In this document: positions 45,770 through 57,432 of the stretch, in pieces
Position numbering within the stretch: position 1 is the first letter of the stretch
How the letters are laid out: the number at the start of each line of letters is the position of its first letter
Source of the DNA: Usnea hakonensis
Taxonomy: Eukaryota; Ascomycota; Lecanoromycetes; Lecanorales; Parmeliaceae
NCBI GenBank assembly: GCA_013423325.1
Contig: BLJB01000383.1
Location: 1 to 64,000 of the forward strand
DNA: 64,000 nt
Direction: 5' to 3'
Notes under the pieces: model-generated
Told to the model about the DNA's origin: nothing
Database searches by the model: none
What the model saw: the letters and a program-made list of their open reading frames with translations, nothing else
Position numbers and translations under genes: made by a program

Positions 45770-48173
45770 CCTCTGGTAGGTGTTGAAATCTATGTGTGTG
45801 GATGTTCAAGAGGCACATATTGATCTCCAGAAACTTCCCTGGATCAGTCATATTTAACATGCATTTCGGGTAGATCCCCCGACCACTGCCAAGAGAAGGC
45901 TGGAAATCATAAAACCACATAGCCGACGAAACGTAGCCGAAATTACCAATTTAACAGTAGGGTGATCCGTATGCTGTCCACAGCTAATAGAGAGTAGAAG
46001 ACAATAGAAAGAGGCTATGGAGTTCAAATAATAAATCCCAGTCGACGCACGACTTGGGGTTAAGATCTAGCGCGCTAGGGCCGGATTCCCACCGCTCAAA
46101 ATAGCTTTTGGTGTCTTCGGCGCGTTCTACGCGACTCTGCGGGTCTCCCCGTTGATCCGATTTGCGAGAGAGCATACTACTTTAATTCCGGCAGGTTTTT
46201 CTTCGCGATCTTCCTAGGAGACTACTAAAAGTTTTGTCTTCTTTCTTGCCAGTCTCCTGTGCAGGTTGGCAGCCTGGCTGATACTTATAGTTGAGCGCAA
46301 TACGAGATCATGCACAAAAAAAGATATTGGTTAGCTTTTCCAAGAACAGGAGGTCTTCAGCTTAGGAGATTCTCTTAGTAGTCCATGCTAAGAGGACTCC
46401 AGTACCATTTACCGCTATCACTACCATTACCCATGATGACATGGGTGAGCCAACTCACCCCCACTATATCAGGATACTGGAGATCACTGAATAAGGGACC
46501 CCTTACCTCTTAGGAAGAGCGAATATTATACTACTATCACTCTAAAGGAATAGATTGGACAAAGGATATCCAATCTACTGTGTATTGGAATTGAAGCGTA
46601 ATCCCATGTCCACAACGAGCTCCACAATCGAGACTTGCAAATTTCCTTAGTGCTTGATTGAAGAGCTTAATGTGTCGTTGGTGATGAGATTCTCTTGCGA
46701 TGCCACGTACACTCACTGAGAATACTGCAGCTTTGATTGCATTATGCAAAGATAGCGCACGGCTTGTTGGTTTGGTACGAGTACCTGAGATGACAATTCA
46801 ATTGGCGCTTATACGGAGCGTCTTTCGGTTGAGTCGGCTGGAGACACCCGTGCTTAGACGTGAAAGCTTGATGAACGGACAATTGAGCTGGAACACAGAG
46901 AGATTGCAGTCGCATTGGCTGACAAATCAACAAGATTCAAGAAGTAATCTCGTTCGTTTGATCCAAACAGCGTTCCGGGGGTACAATTTCTTATTGATGA
47001 CTATCAATTGCCAAGTCTCGCGCTCTATAGGCGAGCGTGAAATAATCCGACTCCTCAACCCAATTCAAATTTGAAGATCAAACTCAAAAACGAGCTGCTT
47101 TCTCACACTGATGGATAGCGATAAAGCTAGGCCGAGTGGGAGAGTTAGGGTAATCGAGTAGGCGGGGTAGTTTTCCGCTACAATGTCAGACCCGGATCAA
47201 CTGCCAAGTCCACTCTCTCATCTCTCGCTATCGCTCTATAGGACTTCGTGCTCGCGCCTTGATTCGAGATTGGTGCTTTCTCTTGCATCCACCACCTGGT
47301 CTCATGTCCGCTCAACGAACAGGTCTCGGTCGTTCGCTTCATCGATCCACGGAAAATCAAGCTGGGCCCATATCGTACAACCCTCTGGCATCAGACGTGG
47401 TCAAGTCTTGCATTCTTATTGGCTCCTGTTCGCCAAGTCTACCTTTGGCTTTTCATAGAATTTCGATCCTGCTGACATCGAGGTTTATGCTGCCAAGACT
47501 CTGCTTCGGCCGGTGTGATGCTCAATTCATTGTTCATCAAGCTTTCATCTTTCCCGGAGCTCCACAAGTGGTATTTTGACTTTCCTTCGCTTATGCGACA
47601 ACATGAGTTGAACACCTCTATGGTCGTTTGTCCATATCCTACCTACGAGAGCAGTCAGCACTAGTTTGGCCTATCTCCAAATTTTTCTGCAGTCACATCA
47701 GTCAGTCATTGCTCCTGCTTAAAGGTTTTTTCGATCACTTGATCGTGCACCGTGCAAGCCACACGGTCGTCTGTCCCCAAGAAGTAACTTCAACTCTCAA
47801 ATGTAACCCTCCTCCATTCGTCCGAATGAGAAAGAGTGCTGACCGTCGCTAAAACTTTCTTCTTTCTCTCAGTCGGTCATCTTCGGCCGAGGCAGAGCTG
47901 TCTCGGGTCCGAGCTTCTGTCGCCATGTGTTTGTCCCGAATGCCTTTTATCTTTACAAAGTTTTGACCAGACTTGGCTTTTTAATACCAAAGCAAAGTAC
48001 AAGAATGTTATTGAAAGAGTGTGTTTGCCCGCGTAGACTATCCCGGCGTAAAAATCAGGGGTTCAGCCCTACTAGCCAAGACTTTTACGCCCACCTTGCC
48101 AATCCATGGCATGACCCCCTTAATCTATTCATGACACAAGATTATTGAATGAAGGACATAACTTGAATACAGA
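45770..48173. other. 2.4 kb without a supported gene
   Basis: Several 60-120 codon frames overlap on both strands (45984-46175, 46537-47074, 47178-47579, 47628-48148). None has a start context plus splice sites giving a coherent product. The sequence around 46050-46150 on the minus strand ('AEDTKSYFERWESGP') reads a little like protein but stays unassigned. Confidence 0.45.
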
Positions 48174-48180
48174 TATAAAG
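48174..48180 (+). promoter_or_regulatory. TATA box of the spherulin-4 gene
   Basis: TATAAAG, 80 bp upstream of the ATG at 48260 and followed by a CT-rich leader. Confidence 0.5.
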
Positions 48181-48259
48181 TCTTCCAAAATTCCTTCTAG
48201 TTTCCACTCGCAGCCTGCATTCATCTCACCTTAAACAATTTACACCAAACTTTTCAAAC

Positions 48260-49066
48260 ATGAAGTCCACGCTACTCCTCCTACCCCTCCTCATCGCTCT
48301 CCCCACCACCTCACTTTTCATCCTCCTCCCCCTTTACATCTACCCCGGCACCTCCGCCTCCGCTTGGAGCGCCGCCACCGCCGCCATCGCCGCCTACCCG
48401 GAAGTACAATGGCAAGTAATCGTGGACCCAAATAGCGGCCCCGGCGCCACGGATGCCAACGGCTACCCGACCGACGAAAACTACATTGCCGCCATCGCGA
48501 AACTCAACAGCTACGCCAATGTGCAAACCATCGGGTACGTCGACACAAGCTTCGCCCAGCGCGCCTACTCCGAGGTGACTGCCGAGATCGACACCTACGC
48601 AGCCTGGGCCGGCTATTCCGAAGCCAACATCTCCATAGCCGGTATTTTCTTCGACGACGTCAACAACACCATGACCGCCCCCGGCTCCACCGCCGTCGCC
48701 GCATACATGCGTAACGCATCGTCCTACGCCTACGCAACGGTGCCCTCAGACATCACCCCCGTCGTCTTCAATCCCGGCAGCCTGGCGCCAACCGAGCTCT
48801 TTGGCTACTGCGACACCATGGTCGAATTCGAGAACGCACAGGCAAACTACCAAAACGTCACGACAATCAATACGATCCCCAGCGCGTATCGAGATCAGAC
48901 TGCCATCATAGCGTACAACACGGCCGAAAATGCCAACGTGAAGAGTTTAGTGCATACGATGGCGATCAATGGTATAGAAGCGGTGTATTTTACGTCCGAT
49001 TGCTGTTATAATGCTTTGAATGGGACTTTGCTGATGGAGCTTGCGGCGGCTGTTCAGGCGGGGTAG
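48260..49066 (+). CDS. Spherulin-4-like cell surface protein, 268 aa
   Basis: Single exon. Residues 1-19 form a signal peptide (LLLLPLLIALPTTSLF). 'LLPLYIYPGTSASAW', 'WQVIVDPNSGPG', 'YVDTSFAQRAYSEV' and 'IAGIFFDDVNNT' are the conserved blocks of the spherulation-specific family 4 (TIM-barrel-like, found in Physarum spherules, fungi and bacteria). The C-terminus 'VYFTSDCCYNAL' is also typical. Several Asn-glycosylation sites are present. The family's biochemical role is poorly known; links to polysaccharide hydrolysis and encystment have been suggested. Codons are C-rich, as for a well-expressed gene. Secretion is clear, and no GPI tail is evident. Confidence 0.9.
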   Translation: MKSTLLLLPLLIALPTTSLFILLPLYIYPGTSASAWSAATAAIAAYPEVQWQVIVDPNSGPGATDANGYPTDENYIAAIAKLNSYANVQTIGYVDTSFAQRAYSEVTAEIDTYAAWAGYSEANISIAGIFFDDVNNTMTAPGSTAVAAYMRNASSYAYATVPSDITPVVFNPGSLAPTELFGYCDTMVEFENAQANYQNVTTINTIPSAYRDQTAIIAYNTAENANVKSLVHTMAINGIEAVYFTSDCCYNALNGTLLMELAAAVQAG

Positions 49067-50537
49067 ATGAGCTGATAGTTTTGGACAAATGACTTTATAT
49101 CTTCGTAGAATCTTATTATATATACGAGCCAGAAAAGCCGTCAAAAGATGAAATCAGGAGGTAAGAGAAGAAAGAAAGAAATAAACAAGCCATCTCACCC
49201 AAAGCACACAACAAAAGAGACGTAACGCCAAGAACAAACACCCACAGTCCCCAACCAAACTCTACTCTCACCTCAAGCTGACCTCTCTCAAACTTCCTTC
49301 ATCCCAAAGACCACAATCATCCTGACCCCAACAAAAACCCCCAACTAACCTCCCCCATCTCATCTCCTCAGACCACCTCCTCAACCCAATCTATACAGCG
49401 CAGCGCCTACCAATCTTCCAGCACCAAGCCCAATCGCACTTGTCCGTCCCAGCAGCCTAGTAATAGTAGCAGAATACGGCGAGCAACGAAGTCAATGAGG
49501 GAAGGAAGATGCGGCGTTCGCTATCGATGTTTGGTGTTATGCTATTGATGAGTTTGTACAAACGGCAATATGGATGACACAAGATTGGGAACACCAGTGC
49601 GGACATAAGACGTTTGTAATTGGTCGTGAAGCAATCTATTTGTCAGTCGCCATGGATGCAGAAAGTTTGTCAACATTCTAACCTAACTAGCATGTCGATT
49701 TTTTCTTTGTGGGTGTAGCTAAGTTTGCATTTTTTGATAGCTACATAAAAGCGAAGAGGAGCAGAGATATTATTACGGACGTAGTAAGCTTAGTATCAAG
49801 CGTGACTCCCAAAATTGTCAGAACGGTATGAGCTCAGTATAAAACGTGGCTCGGGAGTTGACAACACCACTGAGATGCGGCCAAAATGGCTTTTGAATCT
49901 ACTTCGCCAGTGTTCAGCTGTAGAAGACACTTTTTCAAGGCTAATTACTATCCTGTCATGTTACAAATCTCATTTCGCTTCCTGTGAATTATGAATGTTA
50001 CGGGCTGAATATATATACACATATAGAGTCAAAGTACACCTCACCACCCCCCAAATTCACATTCCATTATCCTGACACTATTCTTCGTAGTCCAAGCTTC
50101 GACAGTACATGAGCAATCCCCGCGGGGCAATAGTACTGCCCAGGAAGCCGATGACAATAAATCGGGTTGCAGACCTACCTAGGTAAGCTTAACAAGAACT
50201 TGTTGCGCGCTAGTCGGCATTTATCCTGCTAAAGCACGGCTAGGGCTGGGTGAAGGCACAATGTTATAGTAAACATTCACCGTCTGTCACTTGACGTGAC
50301 AAAAACACATCATTTGTGGTCGTTCAACTTCGCGATAGAGTGTCCTTCCTTTTGAACCTCTGGTGACTTGTGGGTCAGATCATCAGCGTCTTTAGCTACG
50401 AGAAGCCCTTGTTTCATAATTACAGAGACGTCCTTAGCATTTAGTTGAAGAGTGTTGACGTGAGTTTTCGGTGCTCGGCTGAAGGCATTTTGTTTGACCC
50501 GCCCGAAGTCTTGCTGACACGTTTAGACTTACAGAAC
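49067..50537. other. 1.5 kb intergenic
   Basis: No open frame of note. The diverged echo 'agcttagtatcaagcgtgac' (49788) and 'agctcagtataaaacgtggc' (49830) is a short degenerate direct repeat. The frame that precedes the ATG at 50538 lacks an ATG and has splice-like ends (GTGAGT near 50460, ACAG at 50534), so a 5'-UTR intron is likely. Confidence 0.5.
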
Positions 50538-51635
50538 ATGAATCAAGACACCTCGGAAGACCATCATCGTCTGCTGGATTGGTTGCAAGCCTACACATAC
50601 TATATCTGCGACCGTCTCAAGTTTCCACATGACCAGGGCACGGGACTCCTTGAGGAGTTCCTCAGACTCCCGGCCAGAGCTTCTACACAACAATCATTCA
50701 CGCCACCGTATGAGCAGCCTGCAAGCCATACCGGAACAACAACCTCACACTATGAGACGAATCACGCACAGCATCTCACAAACCCTGGCCTTGCGACCTA
50801 TACCCAAGCTCAGGGTATAATTCCTCGTGAAAGTTGTGACCGGCACGATGATGCAAGCACTGAATACAACACTGATTATGTGTCCAACTCTATGGCGAAC
50901 GAGGCTTCTAGTAGCCTACCTCAGCTGGAGTCTTATCTTGCAAATCAACTCTCAGGTGGCACAACGCCCATGGATTTAGGACAATCAGAGAATAGTCACC
51001 AGCTTTCACAGCCGATCCAAGCAATGGATGACAGATTACCAATCGGAAGCATCAAGGAGTACGATCCGCTCTGGGTCCAAAAAGGCAACGTGAACCCTGA
51101 GATCGTGGAGGGCTTTTCGAGCAAAATAAAACTCGAAACTCTCTTCTCATCCAGCGTTATCAGACCCGGCGACGTCCTCACTATCCAAGTCACCATTTCC
51201 AACAACGGCAACGATACAGAAACAGAGGCCCACCTGACAGTGAGACCAAACCCTCCCTCCAAAGAACAGTAAAGATGCTAACTCGCTCAGATGATCGAGA
51301 CATCAAAATACCCTGGTAAAGGAAAAGCATGCGCAGACTTCGCCATCACCATTCTCAGCGAACCTTACAAGCAATACCCGCTCCTCAAAACCTGCATCGC
51401 CACAACCCCCGCATTCACCCATCTCGAGAACTCCTGCAACGTCACCGTGACCAAACGCCACTGGAGCGACATCCGCGTCTTTCGCGGACAACAAGACTTG
51501 GGGAATTTGCAGTGGGTGACGCGAGCCTTCAACGTGTGGAGAGACATGAAGGATCGAGAGGCGGAGCAAACGGGACAGTATTTTCGTATACGTCGAGGTC
51601 AGCGGAGGAAGGGAAAGGGAGGAGGCGCCGTGTGA
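50538..51635 (+). CDS. Unknown protein, two exons, 348 aa
   Basis: Exons are 50538-51239 and 51291-51635. The 51-nt intron (GTGAGA...CAG, branch-like GCTAAC) removes a stop at 51270 and keeps phase 0. The N-terminal 200 residues are Gln/Ser/Thr/His-rich and probably disordered. From about residue 175 a folded part begins, 'LPIGSIKEYDPLWVQKGN', 'SSKIKLETLFSSSVIRPGD', 'VLTIQVTISNNGND', then 'YPLLKTCIATTPAFTHLEN' and a very basic tail (RIRRGQRRKGKGGG). There is no signal peptide and no known catalytic motif. A disordered N-terminus, conserved C-terminal domain and basic tail suggest a nuclear or regulatory protein, but this is inference. Confidence 0.7.
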
Positions 51636-52178
51636 GTGAACGGAATTTTCGGATGGTTGGGGAAGAGAGATTGTCAGGCCGATCCTAAGTAAATAAGGTG
51701 GTGTGATAGAGAGTGTGCAAGGTGGCACGTGTGGGTAGCTGTTGAGTTTATGATTCCTTAGATTTTTTAAGGAGAGTATGACACATTCTGATCGAACTTA
51801 GAGCCTTGATATTGATCACGCAGCTCTCGAGAATCACAATCTACTCTGAAGCATTCCGCATACGAATCCCTGTATTGAGCAAGCAAGCAATCTTTTCCTG
51901 AGGATAAAGTCTCTGGGTCTGCTCAGTCGCTTCGTCGCGGGCGTTCTGCGTGGAGTTACATCATATGCAGGTAGCCGATGAAGCTTGCGGCCGTTCTTTG
52001 TCCTTTATAAGTTAAAGTTCCGTCAAGACCCACAACTCTGATATTCAGCACAAGTCATCAACGACAACTACCCACAAACCACCAACACATATCCACGAAT
52101 CCCAACAAACCAATCATCAACCCCACCACCCTACCACAGACCCGCATCCAAACCAACCTTCCTCCCTCCACACCCATC
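51636..52178. other. Intergenic, promoter of the RING gene
   Basis: No gene. The last 120 bp are a CA-rich leader (plus-strand pyrimidine/adenine run) right before the ATG at 52179. Confidence 0.5.
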
Positions 52179-52952
52179 ATGGCCCTCAATCTCAACGCCC
52201 TCCTCCCAAAAACCCAACCCCTCCATCCCAACGACGTCGAAGACAAAACATGTCCCATCTGCTACGACAACTACCTCCAAGACCAATCCCGCGAGTTCCC
52301 GCGCAAGCTTCCTTGCGGCCACGTCATCGGAACAGAATGTCTCTTGATCTGGGCGTCTGCGCAAAAGGGCACTGCAGCCATCAAATGCCCACGCTGCACT
52401 AAACACATCATCGATCCGCCTGGCGTAAAGCAGTTCCTGGCGGTTATCATGTCGTTGGCAGAGAGGTTGGCTGAGGAGGCTGAAGCGCGAATGGTGCGTG
52501 AATTTGCGGCCGTGGATTTGGCGTTTGAGGAGCAGAAATGGGGAGTCGGGGTGTTGACTGTTCTTTTGGTTGGCCTTGGAGCGTGGTTCGATACCGCGCT
52601 CGCTTGGTTTCCGTTACATGTCCTCTACGAGTGTGCTATACTCACTACCAAACACCGTTTTGAAGGTCATCGTCGTCTCGGGCTATTATACATCGGTGTT
52701 GGCTTCTGCGTGGGAGAGTTTGTGAATCGAGATTTGGGCTTGGATTTGATGTGCTTTGGGCAGAGTGCGTATCGCGATTCTATATTGAGGATTTATGCGG
52801 ATCATACGTGGCTTGTGTTGGGGGGTATGTTGGGGGTTTGGCTGGTGTTGCCTGCGATGCATTATCCGGGAGGAGGTGTGGTTGAAGATGTGGTCGGGAT
52901 GCATTTTTTGGGGTGTGTTGTGAATTTTGTGTTGGCTTGGTTGGTGAGGTAG
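52179..52952 (+). CDS. RING-finger protein with membrane segments, 257 aa
   Basis: Single exon. An N-terminal RING motif has Cys25 and Cys28 ('CPICYDNY'), Cys46 and His48 ('PCGHVIGTECLLIW'), Cys54, Cys70 and Cys73 ('CPRC'). The usual fifth ligand, three residues after His48, is Gly51, so one zinc site may be incomplete. This GHxxG variant occurs in fungal RING-like proteins. From about residue 115 there are four or so hydrophobic helices (VGVLTVLLVGLGAWF, LGLLYIGVGFCVGEF, WLVLGGMLGVWLVLPAM, FLGCVVNFVLAWLV). It is a likely membrane-bound E3 ubiquitin ligase, but activity is inferred only from the domain. A C-rich leader and early C-ending codons shift to G-ending codons in the second half. Confidence 0.82.
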   Translation: MALNLNALLPKTQPLHPNDVEDKTCPICYDNYLQDQSREFPRKLPCGHVIGTECLLIWASAQKGTAAIKCPRCTKHIIDPPGVKQFLAVIMSLAERLAEEAEARMVREFAAVDLAFEEQKWGVGVLTVLLVGLGAWFDTALAWFPLHVLYECAILTTKHRFEGHRRLGLLYIGVGFCVGEFVNRDLGLDLMCFGQSAYRDSILRIYADHTWLVLGGMLGVWLVLPAMHYPGGGVVEDVVGMHFLGCVVNFVLAWLVR

Positions 52953-53650
52953 GAGGGGATTGAGGCAAGTGGGAGTTGTTGTTTGGGACCGTAGATTCTG
53001 AGTGTGTGGATTGCGAAGGGGCGAAGGTGGACGCGTACATTGATACGGGAAGGCCAAAATGGCAAAACCACTACAGGATCCTTGGAATAGGAACTATTTC
53101 GAGTTCAACACTTGTATCGACTAAAGAGTATTTGTTGATACGAGAAAGAAGCTCAGACGGGAGCGATCTCTTGCTGGCTCAAAACGTGGGTGCTAGCACT
53201 TGTCTTTATAGCTATTGTGAATGTTGAAAATTTCGAAGTCGAGGGCACATTAAAAGATAAACAAGGACGATTGTTGATGGTCAGGCATGGAGTGTAGGAT
53301 TGATTGAATGACTTTGTTGGAAGAATTGCTTAGACGGCTGTGAATTACAGCCAAGATCATTGCCGAGCATGTGTTATTCTTGTGTTGACAGAGGTGATGC
53401 ATCATATTCCAGTAATTATACGTGAGATAGCACTCCGAAATCAGTCTCATTAGATCGAACATCATAGGAAAGGGACGAACATTCCAATCACAACCATATC
53501 TCCAAAAATCCGTCAAAATGTCTTTTCTCCAAGACACGACATGGAGAACGATAAGCCAATTCACACGAAGTCTTTCGCTACCACCAACTCCTCCTTTGAC
53601 CTCAATGACCTATGCGGCGTCGCTTCCTTGGTGATGTTCTTGGCTTCGAG
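52953..53650. other. Convergent 3' region, no gene
   Basis: Between the convergent RING and NLR genes. Only chance frames are present. Confidence 0.5.
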
Positions 53651-56600
53651 CTAGCGACGGTTTTTGAGGCGTAGCCGACTGTTGATCGACAATTTCGTCT
53701 TTATGCCCCAGGTTGTCCTGGCTTTTCTCCCTTCACTTTTCTCTTCACCACTTTTCTCATCCATCCTTTCTTTCCCATCTCTTTCCCCTTCCTCACTTCC
53801 ATGTTGCGCGCCCTCAGCTTCCTCAATCCCGTTCTCCTCGATCTCCCCTTCCTCGGCCTTCCAACGCGCCAAACATCTCGCAGAACTGATAGTTTTCGGG
53901 TGATCGGCTGGGAGGACTACTCTCCACTTCTCAAGCGCTTCACTCATCAACTGAATCGCATGATCCTTGTCTCCTATATCATAGGAGCAGAGAGCAAGAA
54001 TGCACATCGAAGTCAACGTCTCTGGGTGGTCTGGCCCATGGACGATCTTAGCCGACTCCAGAGCACTTTCCGAGAGTCTCAACGCATTGTCAAAATTTTG
54101 TTGAGCGCTGTATACCAGCGCGAGGTGATTCCTGACGTTCAATGTTATTGCGTTTTGCAGGCCGTAAACTTCCTTCGCAGTATCAAGGCACGAAATGCAA
54201 ATCTCTTCTGCCTCATTCAACTTCTCTTGCCTCCAATAGCTCTCAGCCAGAAATAATCTACAATTAAGAGTCCAGATATCACTAGGGCCAAAGACTTTTT
54301 CGAACATTGGTATAGCTGAAAAAATCTCGCTTTCGGCTTCTTTGAACTTAGACTGTCGAAGTAACGCCTTAGATAGATAGTTGAATGCATTAAGAGTAAT
54401 GACATTCTCAATACCAAGAAACTTTCTACTCATCTCCCAAACTCTGGCGCTTCGCTTTTCAGCCTCTTCATACTTACCCATGAGGTTTTCGACATGCGCT
54501 AACAAATTTGCAGAGGCCAAGAAATCCGGATGTTCGTTAGCTGATACCTTTCCACGTACTTGGACTACGTATTTCAATCGCTTCTCCGCCTCTTCGTAAA
54601 GACCCAAGCTTACATATGACAAAGCAAGATTATGCATGGAGTTTAAAGTTGCTCTGTCGTCTAGCCCCCACTTTTTCTGCACGTGTTTCACGATTGACTC
54701 TCGGAGATCCTTAGCTTCATCTAATTGGCCAAGCATATCCTTGGCGCAAGCTAATGTAGCCGAGGCAGAAAGTACTTCGTCTGCATCATCATCAAAGTGA
54801 TGTTTGAAAACTTGAACTGCAAGTGTTGCTCTTTTCTGAGCCAGGCCATGATTTTCGCTTCTTGTATTTAGATACCAGGCCGTTGCGTCCAGTAAGTTTG
54901 CATGTTCTATGCTCATATCTTTCGAATTCTTTACGTAGAGCAACACCTCGTCAGCGTGAGACATCAAAACCTCGCAAATCGGCCAATGTTGCGCTTGGCC
55001 TCCTTGTCGCGGGAATTGAAACGCGACCCGCTCAATCGCGCGCTCTCTCCATGTTTGGTCGGACCCTTCGTTCTGGAGCCAATGCTGCATTGCTGTTTGC
55101 ACAAGTCTGTGCATCTCAAAGCTATTCTCTCCAATTTCTCTCCGGATGAGAGAAAAGCTTAGGAGAGGATTGATCACTTCGGGGAAATCAAAGTCCTCAA
55201 TGTCTCCTTGGAGTAAAAGCTGTGGGATAGCTTGTCGATTCAGGTATGACATAAGAGACAGTAGCCCAGCCGATTCAGGAGACTTCTCGCGAATCTGGAT
55301 GAAGGATAGCTCCCAGGATGTTATGACTGCATTTGGCACCTCGGGGTCTCGCCTCATGTCTACTTTGCCCTTGTTGAGCAGAGCTGCTTGATCCTTGTCA
55401 CTGCGACGGAACTTTGTGAGATACAAGGATATTGAAATTGTCGAAATCTCTTTGATGTACGCACTAGCCTGGGAAATGGCTAGAGGTACTTTTTCCAACT
55501 CTTCCACAAGCTCAGACGCTTCCCCTTCAACGGCATTCGGCAGTCTTTGTCGAAGCAGGTGGACAGCTTCTCTCGTGCTCATCTCTTCGACTTTAATGGG
55601 TGTACTGCAGTGTCCCGCCAGATCTAGTGCGCAGGTGTGATCACGAGTTGTTATCAGCACTGCTCCGTGTTGGAATTGCGGTATGAAATCGTATAAGCGG
55701 CGCTGGACAAGATTCCCACTGGTTCCATTTGCCGCTTGTGGCACGTCTAGGAGCACCTTAGCGTCATCTGCATTGTCGAGAATCAAGAGCCAAGGACCAT
55801 TCGCCGGATCTGATAGCCACTTTGACACAGATTGTAGTACCCCGGCCTTCCCTCTTTCAGTCTCTGGAATCTCAAGTGCCGTAGCTATGTCATCAAATGA
55901 TTGCTCAAAGCGCGCCTTACTACTCGCGTGGACCCAGAATGTCGAGATCTGAGCAGACCTTTCTCTTTGTCGATACGAGTATTCGATGGCAATTTGTGAC
56001 TTTCTAGTCGCGCTAGTCAGCTCTTACTTCTGGAATGGAGAACGAAAAAGGTAAAATTTCACCCTATGCCACCAAGGCCATATAATGACGCCCGACGTTG
56101 CGACATTGGATTCGCGAAATTTGACTCTAGCTGCGCTAGAATGTCCTCCCGTCCCACAAATCCGGGATCTTTTGGAAAGGGAACTGTCGAAAAGGTCTTC
56201 GCATTCTTTTGGACAGGGGATGACGTGATTCGACCAACCTGGCTCTCTCTATGGATTTCCGGGTCCTTTGTAAGATCAAATACAAAGGACATCACTGTTT
56301 GGTAAACAGGCTCATCTTCCCCAAATTTGACCATATTCGAGTGGTCCTTACTCACAGGTATAGCGTTGAGAAGTGAAGTGCCGGGTGGTATTGCTGAATC
56401 TTTGTTCACAAGCACTGCATAAGAATTCTCCGACCTGATCCATGCTCCAGCTGGGTTTCGCTGGCCAAAGGTTAGCATACCCTTTCGCAAGATGTTGTAA
56501 TCAATCTACCTCTGTCAATTGCGATTCTGCTGTCTCGTAAAAGACCTTGATGTTGTCATTCAAGCGCAAGGCTATGTTCGCGAATTGCTGATCGAGATCA

Positions 56601-57432
56601 GAGAGGAGTTTCGAATCCGTGGAGAGAGTTCTGCTGATCAAGTCCTCGTTTGGTTGCTTTGCCACCATCGCAAGCAGATGAGAGATTTCCATGCCCTTGT
56701 GTGGAACGCCAAAAAATGCCAAGCCTTTTACAGAGTTGAGAATATCTTTTTCTTCATCGCGACCTTCTTGTTCTAATAGAACCAGTACGCGCTTCACCAC
56801 AATCCCACCCAGGCTATGCGCCAGTAATACCAAAGGTTTAGCAGATGATAAAGACCGACGAATTTCCTTGAGGCTCGCGATCAACGACCATGCAATATCG
56901 TCAAGATCCTGGAATGAATGGCTCTTGAAAAGTTTTGTATCGTAGCCATAGATAAGACTACGAAGCTGGGGTACGTCTTGAGGGAGTCTATCTCGGAGCC
57001 ACATAAAATGTGAGCCAGATTCTCGGTGTTTCCATGAGCCAAAAGGATGGCTAGCTAGGCCCGAGATGGCGACGCAACTTTGAAAGACATGTCAGCCAAC
57101 TACTATCGCTTCCATTGCGTTGGAGAGACCTACTCTACCGTATGGGGACAGCTTTGCGGCTCGTTGAGCACAGTAAAACCTCGAAAATGGGTGTCAACGA
57201 TGATATTTCGCCCACAAAAGGCCTCGGCTTGTAAGGTCCATTCTTCGCTACCATTGTTAAAAATAGATGGAATGATTTTGAACGACACTGTAGCGGTCTT
57301 TGAGTCTGGCTTTTCCTTCGCCAACGAGAAAACGCGAATGTTGTCAGCCGCTCCCAGGTCGGGGGCAATCGAAGCCAGAAAGGATGCTGTCGAGCCGCGC
57401 TCTTTAAGATAAGATGGTAGTTGTCGAACGCG
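53651..57432 (-). CDS. NLR-type STAND protein: alpha/beta hydrolase, NB-ARC, TPR repeats
   Basis: Exons from the stop upward are 56003-53651, 56460-56063 and 57077-56510, plus an N-terminal exon from about 57432 to about 57130 whose exact join is unresolved. The hydrolase region has 'ISGLASHPFGSWKH', 'YGYDTKLF' and the nucleophile elbow 'AHSLGG', followed by 'FFGVPHKGM'. The NTPase has Walker A 'YGLGGIGKSQIAIEY', restored by the 59-nt intron 56062-56004, Walker B 'PWLLILDNADD' and 'AVLITTRDH'. At least six 42-residue kinesin-light-chain-like TPRs follow, then an acidic Glu-rich tail and a basic end. It totals roughly 1,200 aa. In fungi this layout belongs to NLR-like receptors tied to heterokaryon incompatibility and immunity: the TPRs sense, the NTPase oligomerises, the hydrolase acts. 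The ligand and the effect are unknown. The TPRs are diverged, not a high-identity array. Confidence 0.85.
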
